A stretch of 64,000 nucleotides of DNA from Rufibacter glacialis. Lineage in GTDB: Bacteria; Bacteroidota; Bacteroidia; Cytophagales; Hymenobacteraceae. Positions within the stretch are counted from its first letter, which is position 1, and every line of letters starts with the position of its first letter. Position numbers and translations under genes: made by a program. Shown piece after piece: positions 27,330-36,186 of this stretch. The notes under the pieces were generated by a model. That model saw only the letters and a list, made by a program, of their open reading frames with translations, was not told where the DNA came from and did not search any database. The DNA lies in the NCBI RefSeq assembly GCF_008271745.1, contig NZ_VKKZ01000021.1, positions 372,001 to 436,000 of the forward strand. Direction: 5' to 3'.

Positions 27330-29330
27330 TTATCCTTTCTTTTTCAACACGATCTGTTCAGCGTGCTTGGCCACCATCTGGGTGTAGAACTGCTTCAGGT
27401 ATTCGTATTCCTCGGCGTAGAAAACGGGTTTGGCAATGGTCACTTTGCTCATGACCTGTATTTTGTTGCCGTTCACCTGCAGCATGTAGGTGAACCTTCC
27501 GCCGTTTTCCGGCAAGGCCAATACCACGTTCTTCGGCATTTCCTCTACCGCGTACCCCTCCGGGATGGTGAAGTTGCACACGTAGACCTCTTCCATGGCG
27601 TGCCCGAAATCTACCGGGTACTTGCGGTTGCCGTTCTTGAAAGGGTTGTCCTGCTCCTGCTTCAAGAGCATGGGGTTCAGGTAGATGATGTCTTTGGCCT
27701 GGTCGTCTCCCACGCTGGCCACCTCATACTGCAGGCCGAAGGGCTTGTGCAGTTCTTTCAGGTTCTGCAGCGACGGGCTCTTGCGTTCCAGTTGGTTCTG
27801 GCTGTTGGTCAGTTTCTCCAGGTATTTGCTCTCGCCGGCCTCCTGTACGCTGTAGCGCAGGTTGCGGGCCCAAAGGCCACTCCTTGACTCGCTCACTTTC
27901 CCGTTCAGGATACCGGTAGGAAGCACTTGCAGGTCTGCGTTGACCAGTTCAGTGGTACGGTCTGCAGGCTGAAGCGGAATCCAGTCACCGGTGGTCTTAG
28001 AGATAAGCCGGCCTTGCCCGTTCAGGCAGCGCTTGGGCAACAAACCCAGGGGCATCAAAGGATCTGTGCCATCCATGAGAATGACCTTGTTGCCTACCTT
28101 GGCATAGGCCACCACATAGTTGAACTTGCTCAGAACCGGTGAAAAAGGCGCGCGGCCATTGTCACGGGTACTGAGTACCACCGGATAGGCCTCAAACCCG
28201 GCATCGCGCAGCATGGCCACCAGCATCAGGTTGATGTCGGCTACGTTGCCGGTCTTGGTGTCAAAGGCCTTGCGCAGGGTACTGGTGGCATACTTGCCTG
28301 CGTTTCCGTTCCATTTCACAGATTTCTTAACAAACTCGTAGATGGAGTTCAAACGGGCCAGGGTGTCAGTGGCTGCCGGAAGCGCCGCTACCTCGTTCTT
28401 GAAGAAACCGGTGCGGTTCAGCTGCAAGCCAAAACGTTCCTCGGTCAGGAGCTCCTCATTGAAGGTGTCCCAGGTGCCGGCGTATCTTTTGGGTATCTGG
28501 TTGGGGTAACGCTCCCACTCCAGTTCAAACTCGATCTTTGACACGTAGTCACTGAGCGTGGTGATGTAATTCTCCGGCGCAATGGCGGGCACATCTTTCA
28601 TGACCCAGCGGTGGTTCACGCAGGTAGCATTCACGGTCTCAGAACCACCGGCCGTACGCCCAGAAGCATCAAAGGTACTGTTCCAGCGCACGGTGAAGTT
28701 CGTATTGCCAGGTAAAGCCTCATTCACTACGAAAGGCTCATAGCCCTGGGTCACCTGCTTGTATTCAAAATACTGCGGAATAGACGCGCGGTACTCACTG
28801 TGCACCACGGGTATGGAATACTGGAAAGACCAGTCGCGCAGGTTGAAGACGAAGTCTGAGGTTACGGTATAGGAAATCTCCAAAACGGAGCCTTCTTTCA
28901 CAGCTGGCAGGGTGAATTTCTTGTTGAACCAGTTCGCTGACTCTTTCTCATCAAAGATGGCTTTGTCTTCCATCTTCACCTTCACCATTTTGCCGCCTTC
29001 CATGTTATAGGTAACGCCTTTGATATTGGTGACGGTTTCTTTGCTACTGTTGCGTTGGTAATACGGCACTACCACGTTGGCCCAGTCATAGGCGGTCTTC
29101 TTCAGGATCTTGATGCGGCAGACCCGCTCAAAATTGACCTGGAATCCTTGGTTGTAAGAGAAATAGGAACGGCCGTAATCGGCCAGGATCACAGCGGCGG
29201 CGCTGGTGTCTTTGGCATAGACTTTCATGTCCAGTTCCTCTTGGGTCACCTTCCCGAACTTAACGGGGGCTTCCTGGCCAAAGGCCACCGAGGAAAAAAG
29301 AAGAAAGGCCACGGCCAGAAATGACCGCAT
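27330..29330 (-). CDS. DUF3857/transglutaminase-like secreted protein, catalytic Cys replaced by Val
   Basis: 666 residues from ATG 29330, which places the signal peptide MRSFLAVAFLLFSSVAFGQ at the N-terminus (an ATG at 29354 is also open). The DUF3857 region begins near residue 25 (QEELDMKVYAKDTSAAAVIL). The transglutaminase-like core reads K-T-G-N-V-A-D, so the Cys position is Val363. It ends MVAKHAEQIVLKKKG, nearly the same as its paralogue (MVAKHAEKIVLKKKS). The gap to the next gene is 30 bases, so 27330 and 25386 are likely cotranscribed. Confidence 0.85.
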   Translation of the reverse strand: MRSFLAVAFLLFSSVAFGQEAPVKFGKVTQEELDMKVYAKDTSAAAVILADYGRSYFSYNQGFQVNFERVCRIKILKKTAYDWANVVVPYYQRNSSKETVTNIKGVTYNMEGGKMVKVKMEDKAIFDEKESANWFNKKFTLPAVKEGSVLEISYTVTSDFVFNLRDWSFQYSIPVVHSEYRASIPQYFEYKQVTQGYEPFVVNEALPGNTNFTVRWNSTFDASGRTAGGSETVNATCVNHRWVMKDVPAIAPENYITTLSDYVSKIEFELEWERYPNQIPKRYAGTWDTFNEELLTEERFGLQLNRTGFFKNEVAALPAATDTLARLNSIYEFVKKSVKWNGNAGKYATSTLRKAFDTKTGNVADINLMLVAMLRDAGFEAYPVVLSTRDNGRAPFSPVLSKFNYVVAYAKVGNKVILMDGTDPLMPLGLLPKRCLNGQGRLISKTTGDWIPLQPADRTTELVNADLQVLPTGILNGKVSESRSGLWARNLRYSVQEAGESKYLEKLTNSQNQLERKSPSLQNLKELHKPFGLQYEVASVGDDQAKDIIYLNPMLLKQEQDNPFKNGNRKYPVDFGHAMEEVYVCNFTIPEGYAVEEMPKNVVLALPENGGRFTYMLQVNGNKIQVMSKVTIAKPVFYAEEYEYLKQFYTQMVAKHAEQIVLKKKG

Positions 29331-29738
29331 GTCAAAAAGGGTAGAAGTGGGCATAGGGCAGGAATAGTTAATGGTATATAATGTGCTAGATGACTAGGTA
29401 TTCGTTTAAAGGATAGCTGTGCGTATAGGCCACCAGTGGCCGGGCTTTCTATTATATTTCTTTCAACTGCCGGGTAGAACCCCTTCCAGACAGGATAATG
29501 CAAGGGCTATTTATTTGCCCTGCGGGAGACAAGACGTGGAAAAGACGTTCCACCTCCCCTTCTTCGCGGTTCCACCGTCTCCTGCCAAAAATTATGCTTT
29601 TGATTATTTTCTATAAAAATGAATACAATATGTAACTATTCCTACTAAAAATCGTTAGGCCGGCCTGGTTTTTGCAAGATTTTATTACAAATCCGTCCTA
29701 TTTTCATTAAAACCCCGTTTTTAAAGCCTTGGGCAGAC
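29331..29738. other. Intergenic gap, AT-rich
   Basis: 408 bases, AT-rich in the second half (29580-29735). No gene seen; a weak GCCGGCC-GGTTTTTG element near 29660 vaguely resembles the dispersed palindrome. Confidence 0.45.
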
Positions 29739-31013
29739 TTACTCTGTCTGGGTGGGCTCATAGTCCAGCGGAAGCATCTCGGCCAATTTCTCAAAGGCCC
29801 AGTATTCTTCCACCACGTGGGAGTAGGGGTTCAGGATCATGCCATTGGGCTCAATGTAGGTATAAGGCTCCAACAGGGTAATAAGCGAAGTCTGCGGGCC
29901 GGGCGCCCGCCGCTTTGCGAAGGCATTCTGGTTAATGTAGTTGGGTTCCTCCTTCTCCTTGGCATACACCACGTTTAAATGATCTTCAAACTGGAGCCGC
30001 AGTCGGTTGCTCTCGGGTTCCCGCACCACCAGATGCCCATACGGAAGGGGGTCTTTGTACAGGTAGGCCACGGTCTTGTCTAACCTGGACATGCGCCCCC
30101 AGTAGCTGAGGCTGTCTTCCTGCCCGCCGCTGCCCGCATAGGTCACCGTTATTCCGGGTTTAGAGGCGGCGCGGGCCCGTTTTAAACCAGCCTGAATCTC
30201 TTGCTCCGGTGGTCGGTTGGGGTTGGGCCGCCGCTGCAGTTTCCGGACGTTGAAGCCTTCTGCTTCCAGATTTTGCGTGTAGAGGGCCCGCGTAAAGTGC
30301 ATGAGCGAGCCGTGGTACGCTTTCAGCCGCGCTGCCGCCCACCGTTTCTGCTGGGCCTTATTGCGGGGCTTCAGTTCTTCAAACCTGGGGTGGCCAGCAT
30401 GGAAAACCTGCCCGTTTTTAAAATCAGCCCTGAAATCCTCCAGCACGAAATGCAGCCGGTAGCCCAGTGCCCTGTTCTCGATCACCAGAGGCTTAGAGGC
30501 CTCGGCGGTCAGGACCCGCTCCCGGGCATCAAAATGGAAATAGAGCACATCTGCGTTGGTGATCTGGACCTGCGCCGCATTGGCCGACTGCCCGATAAAG
30601 TTTTTCAGGAACACGCCGTAGTTGTGCCGCCAGTTGGTGTCTGCGCGCACCACCACTTCCTGCAACTGGTTGGCCTTGGGCACCACCTCAAACCGAAACG
30701 AGAGCTGCTGCCCCGCCTGCAGCGTGAATTTATGTGAGAGTGTTTCATACCCCAGAAAAGACACCACCAGCTCATGGCTTCCGGCGGGCAGGTTGGTCAG
30801 TTGGAAGGTCCCGTTCTCCGCGGAGTTGGTACCGAAGGTGGTTTGCGCGATAAACACGGTGGCAAAGCCGAGCGGTTGCCTGCTCTGGGCGTCAATCACA
30901 GTGCCGGCCACCCGCCCAAATCCGCCCTGCGCCTGCGCCAGCTTTGAAAGACTCAAGAGCAGCAACACGAACAGGAAAGGCAAACGAACAGGGAACGGAA
31001 CCGGAAGGAACAT
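29739..31013 (-). CDS. Carboxypeptidase-like regulatory domain protein, exported
   Basis: 424 residues. Signal peptide (LPFLFVLLLLSLSKLAQAQ), then a CarboxypepD_reg-like/CnaB beta sandwich (GTVIDAQSRQPLGFATVFI … FLGYETLSHKFTLQAGQ), about residues 30-120, as found at the N-terminus of TonB-dependent transporters. Here no TonB plug or barrel follows; instead ~290 residues of unrecognised sequence with basic patches (RNKAQQKRWAAARLKAYHG). Likely periplasmic or surface-exposed. Function unknown. Confidence 0.8.
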   Translation of the reverse strand: MFLPVPFPVRLPFLFVLLLLSLSKLAQAQGGFGRVAGTVIDAQSRQPLGFATVFIAQTTFGTNSAENGTFQLTNLPAGSHELVVSFLGYETLSHKFTLQAGQQLSFRFEVVPKANQLQEVVVRADTNWRHNYGVFLKNFIGQSANAAQVQITNADVLYFHFDARERVLTAEASKPLVIENRALGYRLHFVLEDFRADFKNGQVFHAGHPRFEELKPRNKAQQKRWAAARLKAYHGSLMHFTRALYTQNLEAEGFNVRKLQRRPNPNRPPEQEIQAGLKRARAASKPGITVTYAGSGGQEDSLSYWGRMSRLDKTVAYLYKDPLPYGHLVVREPESNRLRLQFEDHLNVVYAKEKEEPNYINQNAFAKRRAPGPQTSLITLLEPYTYIEPNGMILNPYSHVVEEYWAFEKLAEMLPLDYEPTQTE

Positions 31014-31429
31014 AGGCGTGGCGTAGCCCAGGAAAGATACACAACCGCCTTAAATTCTGCAGGAACCAGGCTCTGATTTTAACCTACTTTAACTAAAACA
31101 GCCTCTAAACACCCTGTGAAGCCATCTCTTGCCCTGCTCTGGACTATTGCTGACCGAAGGTGTTCCACGTGGGAAAGCCTCCAAATCCGGCCCTTCTTCC
31201 TGGCCAAGCCTTTGCTCAAAATCCTGGAAGGCGACTAGGCCAGTACGTGCTTTCCAAGGCGGGCCAAGACAGGGCAGCGGCCACCTTCTCTGGGCGCTTC
31301 CCGCAGAGACTTTACCAGCTGATGGGCAGCGCACCTTATGGACAGCGAAACAGATGAACCAGACGGCAGATTAGGTCAATCCCTACATCTGCCATCTTTT
31401 CCTGAAAACAAGCTTAAAACAGCAGCCCT
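31014..31429. other. Intergenic gap with two weak palindrome copies
   Basis: About 415 bases without a gene. A stretched version of the dispersed palindrome may lie at 31068-31110 (GGCTCTGATTTT … AAAACAGCCTCTAAAC) and a better one at 31390-31420. Confidence 0.45.
31390..31420. repeat. Dispersed ~36-bp palindrome, copy
   Basis: GCCATCTTTTCCTGAAAACA then AGCTTAAAAC: TTTTC-GAAAAC core intact, arms partly degenerate. It lies ten bases after the 3' end of the ferredoxin-cyclase gene. Confidence 0.45.
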
Positions 31430-32383
31430 TTACTGGGGCTGGGGAACGGTGGCATACTGGTACGGCTTGCCTATGAGCCGCACCTCAAATGCACTGCTCA
31501 CCCCCTTCAGGTTAATGCGGGCGCAGCCCGGCGCATACGGCGGATGGGGCAACAGCTGGTACGCCCGCTCAGAGATGACAAAGCTGTTGTTCAGGTCTTT
31601 GGTAGCCGCCTGCAGACGGGCCGCCACGTTCACCGGGAAGCCCATCACCGTCAGGTTGTTGTTCAGCCCGATGCCCACGTTCCCGTACACCACCTTGCCC
31701 ACGTGCACGCCAATGCCTACCTCAAAGGTGTGGCTGAAGTACTTGCGCATGTAGGTGTTGTTGAAGATCTTGATGTCTTCCAGGATCTTGATCCCCGCCA
31801 GCACCGCCGACTCCGCCGCCTGCCGGATTTTGGAATCCAGCCCGAAAACGGCGTACAACCCGTCTCCGGCGGTGTCAATGATCTTGCCGTTGTAGAGTTC
31901 TATGGCGTTACGGAAGAGCGTGAAGATCCGGCGCATGATGTGAATGACATCAAAGGGAAGATTGGCCTCAATGAAAGGAGTAAAGTTGCGGATATCTATA
32001 AAAAACAGGGCCAGTTTGCCGCGCCTGCCCATGACCTGGGTAGTATCTTCCTGCTCGCCGTCCAGGAACAGGTAATGATCGGTGTCATCTTTGATGAGCC
32101 GGTGCACCTGCACATCTTCGCCCTTCACGTAGGTCTGGCAGGCCAGCCGCACGTTGTCGGGGAATTTCTTGAGCGCCTTGATGGCCCGTTCATGGTTCTT
32201 GACCTCTGACAGGTGTTCCTGCCCCTCCAGCACCAGAATGCGGCAGGTAGAGCACTGCCCCTTGCCACCACACGCGTTGTAATGCGGAATACCAGCCTCC
32301 AATGAAGCATCCAGTATGGTTTGGTGCTCAGAGATAGGGATCACTTTCTCTCCTTTGAAGTCAATCTGGTACGGCATAGGCAC
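31430..32383 (-). CDS. [2Fe-2S] ferredoxin fused to a class III nucleotide cyclase
   Basis: 317 residues, cytoplasmic. Residues ~5-100 are a ferredoxin domain with Cys38-x5-Cys44-x2-Cys47-x34-Cys82, the spacing of adrenodoxin/Isc-type [2Fe-2S] proteins. Residues ~122-305 are a class III adenylyl/guanylyl cyclase domain: metal-binding Asp130 (FFIDIRNFT) and Asp174 (TAGDGLYAVF), and transition-state residues Asn252 and Arg256 (VNVAARL). The position that holds the adenine-selecting Lys in adenylyl cyclases is Asp170, so substrate choice is unclear. A redox-sensing cyclase is the natural reading. The gene stands alone on the minus strand. Confidence 0.9.
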   Translation of the reverse strand: MPMPYQIDFKGEKVIPISEHQTILDASLEAGIPHYNACGGKGQCSTCRILVLEGQEHLSEVKNHERAIKALKKFPDNVRLACQTYVKGEDVQVHRLIKDDTDHYLFLDGEQEDTTQVMGRRGKLALFFIDIRNFTPFIEANLPFDVIHIMRRIFTLFRNAIELYNGKIIDTAGDGLYAVFGLDSKIRQAAESAVLAGIKILEDIKIFNNTYMRKYFSHTFEVGIGVHVGKVVYGNVGIGLNNNLTVMGFPVNVAARLQAATKDLNNSFVISERAYQLLPHPPYAPGCARINLKGVSSAFEVRLIGKPYQYATVPQPQ

Positions 32384-32424
32384 AGAGGAAAAGGTTCACT
32401 GGTGTTGAGGTACTCTAAACTAGC

Positions 32425-32703
32425 TTAATTTTTTATTAAGTGCTGATATTCTGGGTGTTTCTTTAAAAAAGCAGACATATACGGGCACAAGGGCACCACC
32501 TGCATTCCCTCCTCTGCCAGGTACTGCAACACGTGGGTAGACATGGCGGCGGCCAGTCCCCGCCCTTCCAGCTCCTTGGGCACAATGGTGTGCAGCACGG
32601 TCATCACGTTCTCCTTGACCTTATACTGGATATACGCAGTCTTGCCTTCTACCTCCGTCTCAAACTGGTGGGTGGCAAGGTTGTTTCTGATGCTTGGTTC
32701 CAT
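32425..32703 (-). CDS. Small GNAT-type acetyltransferase (YjdJ family)
   Basis: 92 residues. It matches the short GNAT domain: YIQYKVKENVMTVLHTIVPK, the acetyl-CoA loop PKELEGRGLAAAMSTHVL, and CPYMSAFLKKHPEYQHLI at the end. Such proteins are minimal N-acetyltransferases with unknown substrates, sometimes proposed to bind CoA thioesters. 31 bases separate it from the hydrolase gene upstream, and a dispersed palindrome occupies that gap. Confidence 0.88.
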   Translation of the reverse strand: MEPSIRNNLATHQFETEVEGKTAYIQYKVKENVMTVLHTIVPKELEGRGLAAAMSTHVLQYLAEEGMQVVPLCPYMSAFLKKHPEYQHLIKN

Positions 32704-32731
32704 GGCAGTTTTCTGAAAAAAGCCTTAAAAT
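32704..32731. repeat. Dispersed ~36-bp palindrome, copy
   Basis: GGCAGTTTTCTGAAAAAAGC then CTTAAAAT. It fills the short gap between the GNAT and hydrolase genes inside what would otherwise be one operon. Confidence 0.6.
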
Positions 32732-32734
32732 GGT

Positions 32735-33370
32735 TTACTCCTCAGGGCTGCCCGCCAAGAGGGGGCGGGCCAAATCCAGTTCTTCGGGCGAGATGGTGTG
32801 GGGCCGGCCTTTGTAGATCTTCTTGGTGACCACCGCGCCTTGCGCCTCCATGATCTGGGCGGTTTCCTCTACCCGGCTCACAGGCACGTGCGGGTCTGGG
32901 TCACCGGTAGTGATAAGCACCGGGGTGCCTTCAAAGGTGCCCTTGTAGCGACTGGTAGTCACCTGTGGCCCAATCAGGCCGCCGGTAAAGAGGAAAAGAC
33001 CACCGAACTGCTGGGCTTTGCGGGCGGCGTATTCGGCCGTGAGGCAGGCGCCTTGTGAAAAGCCCAGCAAGTAGATATTCTGGCTGCTGATGCCCTCCTG
33101 GGCAATGGCTTTCACCAGGTCATGCACCTGCGCCAGGGCAGAATCAAGGGCGGGCTGGTTCTGCTCTATGGGGGCCATGAAGCTGTAGGGGTACCAACTG
33201 TGGTTGGTGGCCTGCGGGGCGAACAAGGAGAAGTCCTCTACCGGCAGATGGTCTGCCAGTGACAGGATGCTCTGCGCGGTAGCGCCGCGGCCGTGGATCA
33301 TGATGAGCGCCTTGCCCGTCTCAGACAAGGGTTTGCCCTGCGTAATAACGTGTTTCTGGTGCGTATACAT
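32735..33370 (-). CDS. Phospholipase/carboxylesterase family hydrolase (MhqD-like)
   Basis: 211 residues, alpha/beta hydrolase. Oxyanion region MIHGRGATAQSILSLA near 25, nucleophile Ser in LLGFSQGACLTAEYA near 105, catalytic Asp in TTGDPDPHVPVSRVEE near 158 and His in YKGRPHTISPEEL near 190. The family includes B. subtilis MhqD, an esterase of the quinone-responsive mhq regulon. The neighbouring MhqO-like dioxygenase and FMN reductase support a role in removing electrophiles. Cytoplasmic. Confidence 0.88.
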   Translation of the reverse strand: MYTHQKHVITQGKPLSETGKALIMIHGRGATAQSILSLADHLPVEDFSLFAPQATNHSWYPYSFMAPIEQNQPALDSALAQVHDLVKAIAQEGISSQNIYLLGFSQGACLTAEYAARKAQQFGGLFLFTGGLIGPQVTTSRYKGTFEGTPVLITTGDPDPHVPVSRVEETAQIMEAQGAVVTKKIYKGRPHTISPEELDLARPLLAGSPEE

Positions 33371-33388
33371 ATATTTTCTCTGTAAAGG

Positions 33389-33937
33389 TTACCCCTGCGC
33401 TGCGCGGATGGCCTGGCTCAGCCACAGGAAATCATTCAGGAATTCATCTAACCGGCCGGCGTAGGCGGTGTCTATCAACTGCCCCTCCTGGAACAGGGTC
33501 TGTACTTTGGGCGTGAGCAGGACATTGGGCAGCACAATCCCTTTCAGGGCAAGGGCGTACTGTTGCAGGCTCTTGGCTGCGTTGATGCCGCCCAGCATTC
33601 CTGAAGACACTCCCACTATCCCAAAAGGCTTATGGGAATACTCTTTGTAGAAGTAGTCCAGAGTGTTTTTCAAGGCCCCGGAGTAACTGCCGTTATATTC
33701 CGGAGACACCAGCAGCAACCCCTCACTTTGGGCAATAGCGGCGCTGGTTTCCTTCATTTTCTCTGAAGGGGTAGGCGTTTTGTCAAAGATGGCTTCCAGC
33801 AAAGGGAAATTCAACTCACGCACGTCCAGCAAATGGACCGTATGGCCTTTCTCTTCCAGCCTCTTCCCTACCTCCAAGGCCACCTGATGCGATTGCCGCT
33901 GCGGGCGGGCACTTCCTGATACAACTACTAGTTTCAT
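33389..33937 (-). CDS. NADPH-dependent FMN reductase
   Basis: 182 residues, flavodoxin-like. The FMN phosphate loop VVSGSARPQRQSHQVA starts at residue 5, and LLLVSPEYNGSYSGALKNTLDYF, a family hallmark, starts near residue 75; GIVGVSSGMLGGINAAKSL follows. Enzymes of this family reduce FMN, quinones, azo dyes or chromate with NAD(P)H. Here it lies 18 bases upstream of the MhqD-like hydrolase gene, consistent with quinone reduction, but the substrate is an inference. Confidence 0.9.
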   Translation of the reverse strand: MKLVVVSGSARPQRQSHQVALEVGKRLEEKGHTVHLLDVRELNFPLLEAIFDKTPTPSEKMKETSAAIAQSEGLLLVSPEYNGSYSGALKNTLDYFYKEYSHKPFGIVGVSSGMLGGINAAKSLQQYALALKGIVLPNVLLTPKVQTLFQEGQLIDTAYAGRLDEFLNDFLWLSQAIRAAQG

Positions 33938-33981
33938 GGTCTGTGTTTAGCTCAACTTTAAACAGGCGGCAAGGCCGAAGG

Positions 33982-34356
33982 TTATTTTCCGGTACCCTCT
34001 TTCAAGGTAATGAAAATAGAACTCCTTACCGCCGGCAACAGGTTTCTGGTGCGGTGCCCTTTGCCGGTGGTGTCTTCCAGCAACAAGATGTCACTGGCCT
34101 TGAACTGCCGTTTCTCCCCCAGCGAGGTCTCTATCTCAATCTCTCCGTCCAGCATCACCAGGTACTGCCGGGCGGGCGCCGTGTGGGCGTCATAGTCATA
34201 GCTGGCCACTACCTTCCGGAAGATGATGCTTTCCACCTCCTCAGGCTCTGAGAGGAAACCAATGTCTCCTTCAGCGCGCAGGGGTTTGGTGATTTCCTCA
34301 AAACGGCTGTCCCCGTTCTCATCGGCGTAGACGCGGGTAATAGTGAACGCTTCCAT
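33982..34356 (-). CDS. Small cupin-fold protein
   Basis: 124 residues. The pattern DYDAHTAPARQYLVMLDGEI, then IETSLGEKRQFKASDILLLE and GKGHRTRNL, is that of a single cupin beta-barrel; the usual metal ligands are incomplete (His96-like only in TGKGHRT and His in DAHTAP). Proteins of this type sit beside electrophile-detoxification genes, as here. Function unknown; likely cytoplasmic. Confidence 0.75.
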   Translation of the reverse strand: MEAFTITRVYADENGDSRFEEITKPLRAEGDIGFLSEPEEVESIIFRKVVASYDYDAHTAPARQYLVMLDGEIEIETSLGEKRQFKASDILLLEDTTGKGHRTRNLLPAVRSSIFITLKEGTGK

Positions 34357-34360
34357 GTTT

Positions 34361-34392
34361 ACGGTCTCTTTTGGTGAAAACGGCCCCGAAAC
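34361..34392. repeat. Dispersed ~36-bp palindrome, copy
   Basis: ACGGTCTCTTTTGGTGAAAA then CGGCCCCGAAAC. A weaker second copy follows at 34404-34443, so the gap between cupin and dioxygenase genes holds two. Confidence 0.45.
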
Positions 34393-34413
34393 TCTTGCCC
34401 GGGAGCAGGCATT

Positions 34414-35349
34414 TTAGTCTATTTTTGGTAAAACGGCCTCAATATCAGCGCGGCGCGGCTCATACTGCGGCGGCAGCAACAGGCTGGATCCCAGTTGATC
34501 CCAGGGCTCGTCAATCCCGAACCCGGGGTTGTCTGTGGCAATCTCAAACAGCACCCCACCCGGTTCCCGGAAGTAGAGCGAGTAGAAGTAGTTGCGGTCA
34601 ATCTTGTTCGTGATGCTGTGGCCGGCCCGCGACACCTTCCTCTGGAACTCCATAAGGGTTTCCTCGTCTTTCACCCTAAAGGCGATGTGGTGGTTCGTAC
34701 CAGCCCCACCGATCCCGCGGGCTTCGTTGGGCAGTTCCACCAGGTCAATGATGGCGGCGTGCTCCACCGCATCGGTGATGTAGCGGTAGCGGTTGCCGCT
34801 TTTCTCCAGCAGCGCGTAGCCCAGGATGTCAGTGAGGATGGCGGCGGTGGGGTTGATGTTTTGCAAGGTCAAGGTGACACTATGGAAGCCTTTGGGGGCC
34901 ACGTTGGCGCTCACCTCCTCGGTTTGCCAGGCCACCCGGTTATCTGGGTTCTGGGGCACCACCAGTTCCAGTTTGAGGCCGTCAGGGTCCAGGAACGTGA
35001 GGTACTTCTCCCCGAACTTCTCTGAGGGCTTGTTGTAGAGGATGTTGTGCTTCTCAAAACGGTCTATCCAGAAATCAAAGCTGCCTTCAGGCACTGAGTA
35101 GCCAATGTTGGTGGCCATGCCCGTGCCGGCGCTGCCCCGGCGGGCGCCTTCGTAGGGAAAGAAGGTCAGGATGTTACCGGCACTGCCGCGCTCATCACCG
35201 TAGTACAGGTGGTAGGTACCGGGGTCGTCAAAATTGACGGTCTTTTTGAGCAGGCGCAGGCCCAATACCTTGGTATAGAAGTCCACGTTCTTCTTGGCCT
35301 GATCAGCAATAGCCGTGATGTGGTGCAGGCCTAAAATTCTGTTTTCCAT
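34414..35349 (-). CDS. Ring-cleaving dioxygenase, VOC/glyoxalase family (MhqO-like)
   Basis: 311 residues made of two glyoxalase/VOC modules. Metal ligands are likely His9/His10 (LGLHHITAIA), His near 220 (GTNHHIAFRV) and Glu near 270 (GGVLFEIATD), the His-His-Glu set of type I extradiol dioxygenases. DNPGFGIDEPWDQLGSSLLLPP at the end is typical of the MhqO/LinE-like group acting on hydroquinones. Its neighbours (MhqD-like esterase, FMN reductase, pirin) form the same functional set as the B. subtilis quinone regulon. Substrate not proven. Confidence 0.88.
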   Translation of the reverse strand: MENRILGLHHITAIADQAKKNVDFYTKVLGLRLLKKTVNFDDPGTYHLYYGDERGSAGNILTFFPYEGARRGSAGTGMATNIGYSVPEGSFDFWIDRFEKHNILYNKPSEKFGEKYLTFLDPDGLKLELVVPQNPDNRVAWQTEEVSANVAPKGFHSVTLTLQNINPTAAILTDILGYALLEKSGNRYRYITDAVEHAAIIDLVELPNEARGIGGAGTNHHIAFRVKDEETLMEFQRKVSRAGHSITNKIDRNYFYSLYFREPGGVLFEIATDNPGFGIDEPWDQLGSSLLLPPQYEPRRADIEAVLPKID

Positions 35350-35358
35350 GGTTTCTGG

Positions 35359-36069
35359 TTAATGGTTGATAGGCACCTCAATGAGGAGGAATCTGCTATC
35401 GGTTGAAAAAGTAAAGTCTAACTGATCTGTCTCCCAAATGCCCAGGCCTTCGCGGTGGTCTACCGGCTGGCCGTTCACTTCTAAAGAACCGCTGATGTTG
35501 AAGACGAATACGCCTTTGTTCATCGGGTTGAAACGGTACGTCACCGACTGGCCTTGCTCAAAATACCCCAGCGAGAGCTTTGCGTTCTGGTTGATCCAGC
35601 AATGGTTCTGGCCTTCCTCGTTGCTCACAATGGTCACCAGCTGGTTTACGCGTTTCTCCTCGGGGAAAAAGCGGCGCTGGTACCGGGGCGTGACGTTCTG
35701 CAGCTTGGGCTCAATCCAGATCTGCAGGAAATGGACGTTGTCCTGCCCCACGTTATGCTCTTCGTGGCGCAGGCCGCTGCCCGCGCTCATGACCTGCACC
35801 CAGTCTTTGTGCACGGTCTCTTTGTAGCCCAGAGAATCCAAGTGGCTCATGGAGCCGGCCAGCATGACTGAGATGATCTCCATGTTGGCGTGCGCATGGA
35901 GGCCGAAGCCGTTTTCAGGCTGCACCACATCATCATTGAACACCCGCAGCAACCCAAAGCCTGCCCGTACCGGGTTATAGTGGCCGGAGAAACTGAACAC
36001 GAAGTTGCTTTTCAGCCAGCCTATATCTTTCAATCCTCTCTGTTCCAGGGGATATCGCTCAAATTGCAT
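35359..36069 (-). CDS. Pirin family protein (probable quercetin 2,3-dioxygenase type)
   Basis: 236 residues, bicupin. The N-terminal cupin has the metal motif GFGLHAHANMEIISVMLAG with His58, His60 and later His102/Glu104 in GSGLRHEEHN. The C-terminal cupin is shorter (GVFVFNISGSLEVNGQPVD). Members of this short YhhW-like group cleave flavonols such as quercetin in vitro; physiological roles are unclear. It lies ten bases upstream of the dioxygenase gene and belongs to the same minus-strand cluster. Confidence 0.9.
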   Translation of the reverse strand: MQFERYPLEQRGLKDIGWLKSNFVFSFSGHYNPVRAGFGLLRVFNDDVVQPENGFGLHAHANMEIISVMLAGSMSHLDSLGYKETVHKDWVQVMSAGSGLRHEEHNVGQDNVHFLQIWIEPKLQNVTPRYQRRFFPEEKRVNQLVTIVSNEEGQNHCWINQNAKLSLGYFEQGQSVTYRFNPMNKGVFVFNISGSLEVNGQPVDHREGLGIWETDQLDFTFSTDSRFLLIEVPINH

Positions 36070-36186
36070 ATGCTCTGTTTTAGAATAGTTGTACGGGCAG
36101 CGGGGAAAAAGAGCGTTCTGGCCTGGGGTAGCCCCTGGACTTCAACTAAGGAGCCACCTGGCACAAACGCCCTCTCCAGGATTGCC

